From Comamonadaceae bacterium (GTDB lineage Bacteria > Pseudomonadota > Gammaproteobacteria > Burkholderiales > Burkholderiaceae_C), in assembly GCA_013298415.1 (NCBI GenBank), contig JAAFHN010000013.1, positions 1-15,375 of the forward strand: a stretch of DNA of 15,375 nucleotides, read 5' to 3'. A program made the translations under genes and the position numbers. The notes below the pieces were generated by a model, which worked only from the letters and a program-made list of their open reading frames with translations, searched no databases and was not told where the DNA came from. How positions within the stretch are numbered: position 1 is the first letter of the stretch; every line of letters begins with the position of its first letter. This document shows positions 6,925 to 12,766 of the stretch, in pieces.

Positions 6925-7277
6925 TGACTGCGCTCGCCCTGGATTCCCCTGCTTTCGTTGCAGACTCCCTCGCTGGAGTCAAAGTGAATGCGCGCCTGGG
7001 CGCGGGCGCCGCTGCGCAGTTGGAAGCGTTGCGCATCAAAACCGGCTTGGGCATCAGCGAAATATTGCGGCAGAGCTTGGCGCAGTACCACGCAAGCGTG
7101 ATGCACGCGAACCAGCCGCCGCCCAAAAGCCGACTCGCAAGCCTGGCTGGCAAACACGCAAGCTCTGGGCCAGACGCGGGCAGCTTGTCGGTGAACTACA
7201 AAGCGGTGCTTGCGCAAGGCTGGGCCGATAAGCACGCGCCACAAGCGCGAGTACCTGCCAAACCCAAACGCAAGTAG
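6924..7277 (+). CDS. Ribbon-helix-helix (CopG-type) antitoxin of a PIN toxin
   Basis: This predicted antitoxin and autorepressor has 117 residues. The N-terminal part reads as a ribbon-helix-helix: strand KVNARL near residue 19, a helix through AAAQLEALRIKTG, then GISEILRQSLAQYH. The rest (about residues 60-117) is Pro/Lys/Ala-rich, probably disordered, and would bind and mask the toxin. The ATG at 6924 is chosen because it is the first start before the RHH fold and sits right at the end of the promoter/operator. No Shine-Dalgarno is present and the predicted transcription start is within a base or two of the ATG, so the mRNA may be leaderless. The next gene follows after 5 bases. The exact antitoxin family name is uncertain. 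Confidence 0.75.
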   Translation: MTALALDSPAFVADSLAGVKVNARLGAGAAAQLEALRIKTGLGISEILRQSLAQYHASVMHANQPPPKSRLASLAGKHASSGPDAGSLSVNYKAVLAQGWADKHAPQARVPAKPKRK

Positions 7278-7282
7278 CGCTC

Positions 7283-7705
7283 GTGTTCATCGTTGACACG
7301 GGCTTTTTGATCGCGCTTCAAGACAAGCGCGATGCCCATCACGCGCGGGCCATGCGGTTTGCCGAGTCTTACGCCGAAGGGTGGATATCGAGTTGGCCCG
7401 TGTTGACCGAGGCCTGCTACATCCTCTCAAGCCGCGTGCACTTTGATTGCGTGATGGCACTGCTGGACGATGTGCAAAGCGGCGTACTCCAGGTTTGGGA
7501 AATTCCAGCCGAGCGCCTGCCGCGCATGCAGGCCTTGATGAAGCGCTATAAAAAGCTGCCGATGGATTTGGCCGATGCCTCGCTCGTGCTGCTCGCCGAA
7601 CACTTGGGCCATGGCCGAATCCTCACGACCGATCAGCGCGACTTTGGTGCGTATCGCTTCAAGAACCGAGAGCCGTTTGAAGACGTGATGGCGCGCTCGG
7701 GCTGA
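7283..7705 (+). CDS. PIN-domain toxin (VapC-like ribonuclease)
   Basis: PIN-domain proteins are Mg-dependent single-strand ribonucleases; VapC-type toxins cleave tRNA or rRNA and arrest growth until bound by their antitoxin. At 140 residues this has typical length. The acidic active-site residues are in place: Asp5 in FIVDTGFLIAL, Glu43 in LTEACY, Asp98 in DLADAS and Asp117 in TTDQRDF. The start is GTG at 7283, five bases after the RHH antitoxin stop, so the two genes form one operon. The stop lies only 3 bases from the end of the opposing membrane-protein gene and no terminator is visible between them. With intact catalytic residues it is probably functional; its RNA target cannot be read from the sequence. 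Confidence 0.85.
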   Translation: MFIVDTGFLIALQDKRDAHHARAMRFAESYAEGWISSWPVLTEACYILSSRVHFDCVMALLDDVQSGVLQVWEIPAERLPRMQALMKRYKKLPMDLADASLVLLAEHLGHGRILTTDQRDFGAYRFKNREPFEDVMARSG

Positions 7706-7708
7706 AGC

Positions 7709-8380
7709 TCAGTTCCTGGACTGCATCGCGGCAACAGTAGGCACAACATGTGGCTTGGCGAACTCGGCCAGCTCTGCGCTGCCAAAGGCTTCGGTGGGGA
7801 GCTTGCGGCCTTTTCTGCGCAGCCACGGCAGCAGCACTTGCTGGCCCAAGTGGCGGCCTAAGCGCTGCAGGTGGTCGTTGATGACGATGCTGCCGTCCCA
7901 GCTTTCCACATTGCCCGCCAACCGCTTCACGAGCGGCTCAATGCGCACGTAGGGCAGCTTCTCGATCTTCACGGTGATGTCAGCAAGCCTTGCGGCGAGC
8001 GCGGGCCTGTTTTGGGTGAACGAGGCATTGAGCAGATGCTCAAGGTTCACGCACACGTGTGCTTTCCCATCGATGTCGTCATCCAAGTCCAGCCACTCGT
8101 CAATGTGGAGCGAGCTGCCTTTGAAGGCCGTGCGAAAGCCGCGATTGTCTAGCAGGGCGTGGTAGCGGATCAGTTGGAATGAACGCTCGACCAAATCGAT
8201 CAAAGGGCGTGCAAAAAGCACGCCAAAGATCGGCCCAGACAAGACCAACCCGATCACGCCTGCACCTTCACCGATTTTTTCGAACAGCGAATACAGGCCA
8301 AACGCAAACAGACCGCCCACGCCTGCCCGAAGCGCCCACTTGCGGGCTTCCTGCGCCGCACTCGGAGGGCGATCCAGCAT
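7709..8380 (-). CDS. Predicted membrane protein of unknown function, coupled to leuB
   Basis: I do not recognise this 223-residue protein. Its N-terminus is amphipathic and basic, followed by two Gly-rich hydrophobic segments (about 21-35 and 41-58) that could form a membrane hairpin. Residues 60-223 look soluble: an Asp-rich patch WLDLDDDIDG (96-105), predicted helices, and a basic stretch WLRRKGRKLP (186-195). Its ATG shares one base with the leuB stop (TGATG), implying translational coupling and co-transcription with leucine biosynthesis, but no catalytic motif links it to that pathway. It runs tail to tail with the PIN toxin gene, with a 3-bp gap. The codon use looks ordinary, so it is probably a real resident gene. 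Confidence 0.75.
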   Translation of the reverse strand: MLDRPPSAAQEARKWALRAGVGGLFAFGLYSLFEKIGEGAGVIGLVLSGPIFGVLFARPLIDLVERSFQLIRYHALLDNRGFRTAFKGSSLHIDEWLDLDDDIDGKAHVCVNLEHLLNASFTQNRPALAARLADITVKIEKLPYVRIEPLVKRLAGNVESWDGSIVINDHLQRLGRHLGQQVLLPWLRRKGRKLPTEAFGSAELAEFAKPHVVPTVAAMQSRN

Positions 8381-9459
8381 CAGCCTTGCGTGGAAAGCGC
8401 TGCCACCACCGCATCACCCATTTGCGAGGTGCCCACTTTGGTGGTGCCGTCGCTGTAGATGTCGGGCGTGCGCAGGCCTTGGGCAAGCACGGCTTGCACA
8501 GCGGCTTCGATGCGCACCGCGGCCTCTGGTTGAGCGAGGCTGTAGCGCAGCATCATGGCGGCGCTCAGGATGGTTGCCAGCGGATTTGCTACGCCTTTGC
8601 CCGCGATGTCGGGCGCGCTGCCATGGCTGGGTTCGTAGAGGCCTTTGTTGGCTTTGTCCAGGCTTGCTGAAGGCAGCATGCCAATGGAGCCGGTGAGCAT
8701 GCTGGCTTCGTCGCTCAAGATGTCACCAAACATGTTGCCGGTGACCACCACGTCAAAGGCCTTGGGCGCTTTGACGAGCTGCATGGCCGCGTTGTCCACG
8801 TACATGTGGCTGAGCTGCACGTCGGGGTAGCTCTTGCCCACCTCGGTCATCACGTCTTTCCAGAGTTGGAAGGTTTCCAGCACGTTGGCTTTGTCGACGC
8901 TGCACACCTTCTTGCTGCGCTTTTGCGCGGCTTGGAAGGCCACATGGCCGATGCGCTCGATCTCCGGCACGCTGTAGCGCATCGTGTCAAAAGCTTCCAA
9001 TGCGCCGGGAAAGTGCCCGTCGGTCGCGGTGCGGCGGCCTCTGGGTTGGCCAAAGTAGATGTCGCCAGTCAGCTCGCGAATGATGAGGATGTCCAGGCCC
9101 GCCACCAGTTCAGGCTTCAGGCTTGAAGCGTGCGTGAGCTGCTCGTAGCAAATCGCGGGGCGCAGGTTGGCAAACAAACCCAAGTGCTTGCGCAGGCCCA
9201 GGATGGCTTGTTCGGGTCGCAGCGGGCGATCCAGGGTGTCGTACTTCCAATCACCCGCCGCGCCAAAGAGGATCGCATCGGCGGATTTGGCCAAATTCAG
9301 CGTGGCATCGGGCAGCGGGTGGCCAAAGGCTTCGTAGGCTGCACCCCCCACTTTGGCTTCTTCCATCTCGAACTTCAGATCAAGCGCTTGGAGCACACGC
9401 ACGGCTTGGGCGACGATTTCAGTGCCGATGCCGTCACCGGGGAGAATTGCAAGTTTCAT
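8380..9459 (-). CDS. leuB: 3-isopropylmalate dehydrogenase
   Basis: LeuB oxidises and decarboxylates 3-isopropylmalate with NAD+ to give 2-ketoisocaproate precursor, the third step of leucine synthesis; it is a cytoplasmic homodimer. At 359 residues it has family length. Key features are GDGIG (8-12), substrate-binding arginines Arg90, Arg100 and Arg128, Tyr135 in GDIYFGQPRG, Lys190 in VDKANVLE, the metal-binding aspartates Asp222, Asp246 and Asp250, and the NAD loop GSAPDIAGKG (280-289). The ATG at 9459 lacks a Shine-Dalgarno. A -10-like TATATT (9481-9476) and an inverted repeat GAGCTG/CAGCTC (9488-9505) lie just upstream, so a weak internal promoter is possible. The 109-bp gap to the upstream gene is among the largest inside the leu cluster. 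Confidence 0.97.
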   Translation of the reverse strand: MKLAILPGDGIGTEIVAQAVRVLQALDLKFEMEEAKVGGAAYEAFGHPLPDATLNLAKSADAILFGAAGDWKYDTLDRPLRPEQAILGLRKHLGLFANLRPAICYEQLTHASSLKPELVAGLDILIIRELTGDIYFGQPRGRRTATDGHFPGALEAFDTMRYSVPEIERIGHVAFQAAQKRSKKVCSVDKANVLETFQLWKDVMTEVGKSYPDVQLSHMYVDNAAMQLVKAPKAFDVVVTGNMFGDILSDEASMLTGSIGMLPSASLDKANKGLYEPSHGSAPDIAGKGVANPLATILSAAMMLRYSLAQPEAAVRIEAAVQAVLAQGLRTPDIYSDGTTKVGTSQMGDAVVAALSTQG

Positions 9460-9568
9460 AGCAAAGAATGTAATGAATATATGGACAGAGCTGGAATTTC
9501 AGCTCAAAAATGCGTCTGGACTGCCGACATTGGCCCGTTTGCGCGCCGCGAACCTGGTCAGAGGCGCT

Positions 9569-10021
9569 TCATGGCCGTTGATCGCCCGCAGACTGCTGGA
9601 GCAATCGTTGGGCCTCTTCAACTTGGCGCGATTGCAATTGGTTGCCCAAGCTTGAGTCAGCTTTCGCGAGCTCCACACACAAATAGTTGGTGCTTGCGAT
9701 TTGGATGTTGCCAAGGCAAAGCTCACGCATCGCATTGGCAGTGACGGGGTTTGCGATCATCACGCGAAGCTCGGTCGGCATGGCTGCCACTCGTGCCGCC
9801 TGGTCTGCCCCGGCACAGCGCTGCACATTGGCAGCGCGAAACTGCGGGTTGGCGCAGAGCTGGGCATCGGTCTTCAGCAAATCGAGCTTGGCCTCCGGCA
9901 AACGCTGGCCCAAGATTTGCTGCACCCAAGGGTTGCGCAGCACGTCTTCCAACTTGGCTTGCGCCTGCGCAAACGGCGTGGCGCTCAGGCAAAACGCGAA
10001 GACAGCAATCCAGCGCAGCAT
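9569..10021 (-). CDS. Small secreted four-cysteine protein of unknown function in the leu operon
   Basis: This is a 150-residue protein with a clear Sec signal peptide: MLRWIAVFAFCLSATPFAQA, with cleavage expected near residue 20-22. The mature part has four cysteines (Cys56, 69, 102, 115), enough for two disulfides, and is helical-looking with a Gln-rich end. The start at 10021 is supported by a strong AAGGAG ribosome-binding site six to seven bases upstream, better than those of its neighbours. It begins 11 bases after leuD and precedes leuB. P. aeruginosa also has an uncharacterised gene between leuD and leuB, but I cannot say whether they are related. No enzyme family recognised; a periplasmic location is inferred. 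Confidence 0.8.
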   Translation of the reverse strand: MLRWIAVFAFCLSATPFAQAQAKLEDVLRNPWVQQILGQRLPEAKLDLLKTDAQLCANPQFRAANVQRCAGADQAARVAAMPTELRVMIANPVTANAMRELCLGNIQIASTNYLCVELAKADSSLGNQLQSRQVEEAQRLLQQSAGDQRP

Positions 10022-10032
10022 GGTCTTCTCCT

Positions 10033-10689
10033 TCAGGCCGAAACGGCGGCCGTGGCCGAGAGCCAAGGGTAGCGAAGCAAGCGCTCGGCTTCAAACGCCT
10101 TGATTTTGTCGGCATGCCGCAAAGTGAGGCCGATGTCGTCAAAGCCGTTCACCAGGCAGTACTTGCGAAAGGCGTTGACCTCGAACTCGATGACTTCGCC
10201 ATCGGCTTTCACGATGCGCTGCGCTGGCAGGTCAACGGTGAGCTGATAGCCTGGGAAAGCGGCCACTTCGTCAAACAGCTTCGAGACCACGCTTTCGGGC
10301 AGCACGATGGGCAAAAGGCCGTTTTTGAAGCAGTTGTTGAAAAAGATGTCGGCATAGCTCGGCGCAATCAGCGCGCGAAAGCCGTACTGCTCAATCGCCC
10401 ACGGCGCGTGCTCGCGGCTTGAGCCGCAGCCGAAGTTTTTGCGGCAGAGCAGCACACTTGCACCCTTGTATCGAGGCTGGTTCAACACAAAATCGGGGTT
10501 GAGCTTGCGATCCGCGAGCTTGGAATTCGCATCGCCCACATCCAAGAACCGATCCGCATCAAACAAGTTGTCGCCAAAGCCCGCCTTGGTGATGCGCTTC
10601 AAAAATTGCTTTGGAATGATCGCGTCGGTATCGACGTTTTCACGGTCGAGGGGCGCCACGAGGCCTGTGTGTTGGGTGAAGGGTTTCAT
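10033..10689 (-). CDS. leuD: 3-isopropylmalate dehydratase small subunit
   Basis: LeuD is the swivelling small subunit that joins LeuC to isomerise 2-isopropylmalate to 3-isopropylmalate in leucine synthesis. At 218 residues it is typical of the bacterial type 1 subunit. Recognisable blocks are the N-terminus with LDRENVDTDAIIPKQFL (14-30), NFGCGSSREHAPWA (about 84-97) and the IAPSYADIFFNNCFKNG segment (about 108-124). The ATG overlaps the stop of the entericidin-like gene as ATGA, and the local ribosome-binding site is weak, so translation is probably coupled. LeuD is separated from its partner leuC by three small genes. Confidence 0.97.
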   Translation of the reverse strand: MKPFTQHTGLVAPLDRENVDTDAIIPKQFLKRITKAGFGDNLFDADRFLDVGDANSKLADRKLNPDFVLNQPRYKGASVLLCRKNFGCGSSREHAPWAIEQYGFRALIAPSYADIFFNNCFKNGLLPIVLPESVVSKLFDEVAAFPGYQLTVDLPAQRIVKADGEVIEFEVNAFRKYCLVNGFDDIGLTLRHADKIKAFEAERLLRYPWLSATAAVSA

Positions 10690-10817
10690 TTTTTCTTGGC
10701 CGCTTCTTCAACGGTTTGCCCAGCTTTTTTCACGTCTTTGCCGATGCCTTCGAGGGTGTTGCAGCCGCAAAGCGTAAAAGCTGCAAGTACTGCGAGCAGT
10801 GTGATGAGTTTGGTCAT
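10686..10817 (-). CDS. Entericidin-like small lipoprotein (EcnA/EcnB family)
   Basis: A 43-residue ORF encodes MTKLITLLAVLAAFTLCGCN, a lipoprotein signal peptide with the lipobox cysteine at Cys19, followed by TLEGIGKDVKKAGQ and a Lys/Glu-rich end. This pattern, a Cys-Asn-Thr start plus the GIGKDVKKAG amphipathic helix, is the entericidin signature. Entericidins are small membrane lipoproteins; EcnA/EcnB of enterobacteria were described as an antidote/toxin pair, while their role elsewhere is unclear. The start at 10817 is preferred over an ATG at 10826, because AAAGG lies 9 bases before the former and immediately abuts the latter. The stop overlaps the leuD ATG. Small lipoproteins next to leuD are, as I recall, common in Burkholderiales. 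Confidence 0.85.
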   Translation of the reverse strand: MTKLITLLAVLAAFTLCGCNTLEGIGKDVKKAGQTVEEAAKKK

Positions 10818-10830
10818 GGGGTTCATCCTT

Positions 10831-11043
10831 TCAGGCGTACATCAAGCGGCCGCGTGGTTCCGGGATCGGGCGATTCAGCGAACGGGCAGTCTCTACCCAA
10901 AGCCGAATTGCCTCTTGGGCCGCAGCCAGTGCATGCGCGTGGCTTGCGCCATCTGCCATGCAGCCTGGTAACTCTGGCACTTCGGCCAGGAAGGCCGAAT
11001 CGGCTTCGCTCCAGTAAATGATGATTTCGTATCGGTTACTCAT
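10831..11043 (-). CDS. hicB: HicB-family antitoxin (short form)
   Basis: A 70-residue protein with the HicB partial RNase-H-like fold signature: EIIIYWSEADSAFLAEVPELPGCMADG followed by a helix with AAAQEAIRLWVETA. It would neutralise the HicA toxin encoded just upstream. Longer HicB proteins carry a C-terminal HTH or RHH domain that binds DNA. This one ends soon after the fold, so self-repression through its own DNA-binding domain looks unlikely. It overlaps hicA by 8 bases (stop TAA and start ATG interleaved), so translation is coupled. It sits between hicA and the entericidin-like gene on the leu transcript. The family assignment is firm; functional status is inferred. Confidence 0.88.
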   Translation of the reverse strand: MSNRYEIIIYWSEADSAFLAEVPELPGCMADGASHAHALAAAQEAIRLWVETARSLNRPIPEPRGRLMYA

Positions 11044-11302
11044 GGGATTCGCCTTTGGGAACCAGTTGGTACTTCACGATCAGGTTGCGAACTTGGCGCA
11101 CCTGGTAGGGTTTGGCAAACGAGCCACTGGGCTGAACGTTGATGATTTCTTCAATGCCTTCTCGGAATGCGATGTGGTGTGAGCCGCGAATCCTGACCGC
11201 AAAGCCCAAACGTTGCAAGACTTTGAGCAGGTCATCAAAGCGCAGGTTCGCATCGCTTTGCCCTGAAAGGATCGCCCAGAGCAGTTTCTCAAATTGACTC
11301 AT
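11036..11302 (-). CDS. hicA: HicA-family mRNA interferase toxin
   Basis: HicA toxins are small double-stranded-RNA-binding-fold ribonucleases that cleave mRNA and tmRNA; a conserved His is catalytic. At 88 residues this is longer than the classic 50-60-residue form. It has an N-terminal helix (MSQFEKLLWAILSGQSDANL) before the core RFDDLLKVLQRLGF, then GSHHIAFR with the catalytic-type His42 and EEIINVQPSG. It matches the extended HicA subfamily that pairs with short HicB. The order toxin-first, antitoxin-second is the usual hicAB order. It starts 18 bases after leuC with no clear ribosome-binding site, so it probably rides on the leu mRNA. All key residues seem intact. Confidence 0.88.
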   Translation of the reverse strand: MSQFEKLLWAILSGQSDANLRFDDLLKVLQRLGFAVRIRGSHHIAFREGIEEIINVQPSGSFAKPYQVRQVRNLIVKYQLVPKGESHE

Positions 11303-11320
11303 TGCGGGAGTGAGCGCGCT

Positions 11321-12742
11321 TCACGCAAAACGTCTCACATCCACAAAGTGCCCATGCACGGCTGCTGCGGCTGCCATGGCGGGGCTCACCAGGTGGGTGC
11401 GGCCGCCTGCGCCTTGGCGGCCTTCGAAGTTGCGGTTGCTGGTGGACGCACAGCGCTCGCCGGGCTCCAATCGGTCGGAATTCATGGCCAGGCACATGCT
11501 GCAACCGGGTTCGCGCCATTCAAACCCTGCGGCTTTGAAAATCTCGTGCAAGCCCTCTTTTTCGGCCTGCGCCTTCACCAAGCCGGAGCCAGGCACAACC
11601 ATGGCCACCTTGATGTTGCTAGCGACCTTTTGGCCGATGCGCTTGACAATGGCAGCTGCTTCGCGCAAGTCCTCGATGCGGCTGTTGGTGCAACTGCCGA
11701 TGAAGACTTTGTCCACGCGGATGTCGGCAAGTGCTTTGTTGGGCTCCAGGCCCATGTAGGCGAGTGCGCGCTCCATGTCGCTGCGCTTGCTGGCATCTTT
11801 CACTTTGTCGGGGTCGGGCACGCGGGCATCAATGCCCAGCACCATCTCGGGGTTGGTGCCCCAGGTGACTTGCGGCTGAATGGCCGAGCCGTCGAGCTCC
11901 ACCGTCACGTCAAACAGCGCATCTGTGTCGGAATACAGCTCGCGCCAGGCGCGCGTGGCTTGCTCAAACAGCTCGCCCTTGGGCGCAAAGGGCCTACCGC
12001 GCACGTACTCGATGGTTTTGTCGTCTACGCCGATCATCCCGGCGCGCGCACCCGCTTCGATGGCCATGTTGCACACCGTCATGCGACCTTCCATGCTGAG
12101 CGAGCGGATGGAGGAGCCTGCAAACTCAATCGTGTAGCCCGTACCGCCCGCAGTGCCAATGCGGCCGATGATGGCGAGCACCACGTCTTTGGCGGTCACG
12201 CCTTTCTGGAGCACGCCCTCTACCTTCACGAGCATGTTCTTCGCTTTTTTGGCGAGCAGGGTTTGCGTGGCGAGCACGTGCTCCACTTCCGAGGTGCCGA
12301 TGCCGTGGGCCAGCGCGCCAAACGCGCCGTGGGTGCTCGTGTGGCTGTCGCCGCACACCACAGTCATGCCCGGAAGCGTTGCCCCTTGCTCTGGCCCCAT
12401 CACATGCACGATGCCTTGCTGTTTGTGCAAATACGGAAAGTACGCAGCCGCGCCGAATTCGGCAATGTTGGCGTCCAGCGTGGTGATTTGCTGCTTGGAA
12501 ATCGGGTCTGAGATGCCGTCGTAGCCCAAATCCCAGCCGTGTGTGGGGGTGTTGTGGTCGGCCGTGGCCACCACAGAGCTGATGCGCCAGACCTTGCGTT
12601 TGGCCTCGCGCAGGCCGTCAAAGGCCTGGGGGCTTGTGACTTCGTGCACCAAATGGCGGTCGATGTACAGCACGGCGGTGCCGTCGTCTTCGGTGTGGAC
12701 CACGTGGCTGTCGAAGACTTTGTCGTAGAGGGTGCGGGGCAT
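11321..12742 (-). CDS. leuC: 3-isopropylmalate dehydratase large subunit
   Basis: LeuC is the aconitase-family subunit carrying the [4Fe-4S] cluster and most of the active site of isopropylmalate isomerase (second leucine-specific step). The 473-residue length is normal. The cluster cysteines are Cys351 in FIGSCTNSR and Cys414/Cys417 in GCSMC; CGDSHTSTHGAFG (130-142) and TADHNTPT (60-67) are also family hallmarks. It starts 24 bp after the LysR gene on the same strand with no evident terminator or strong promoter between them. leuC is therefore either co-transcribed with the regulator or has a promoter inside it. Three small genes, including a toxin-antitoxin pair, separate it from leuD. Confidence 0.98.
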   Translation of the reverse strand: MPRTLYDKVFDSHVVHTEDDGTAVLYIDRHLVHEVTSPQAFDGLREAKRKVWRISSVVATADHNTPTHGWDLGYDGISDPISKQQITTLDANIAEFGAAAYFPYLHKQQGIVHVMGPEQGATLPGMTVVCGDSHTSTHGAFGALAHGIGTSEVEHVLATQTLLAKKAKNMLVKVEGVLQKGVTAKDVVLAIIGRIGTAGGTGYTIEFAGSSIRSLSMEGRMTVCNMAIEAGARAGMIGVDDKTIEYVRGRPFAPKGELFEQATRAWRELYSDTDALFDVTVELDGSAIQPQVTWGTNPEMVLGIDARVPDPDKVKDASKRSDMERALAYMGLEPNKALADIRVDKVFIGSCTNSRIEDLREAAAIVKRIGQKVASNIKVAMVVPGSGLVKAQAEKEGLHEIFKAAGFEWREPGCSMCLAMNSDRLEPGERCASTSNRNFEGRQGAGGRTHLVSPAMAAAAAVHGHFVDVRRFA

Positions 12743-12766
12743 GTTGTTGGGTCTTGATGACGTGAA

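Noticed and set aside
9476..9507. Promoter for leuB (TATATT with upstream TTGAGC)
   Set aside because: The -10 is good, but the only -35-like sequence is 20 bases away. Mentioned with leuB but not listed as a promoter.
11294..12511. Long plus-strand open frame (405 codons) opposite leuC
   Set aside because: It is antisense to a confidently identified leuC; its His/Ala/Arg-rich translation is what GC-rich codons give on the reverse strand.
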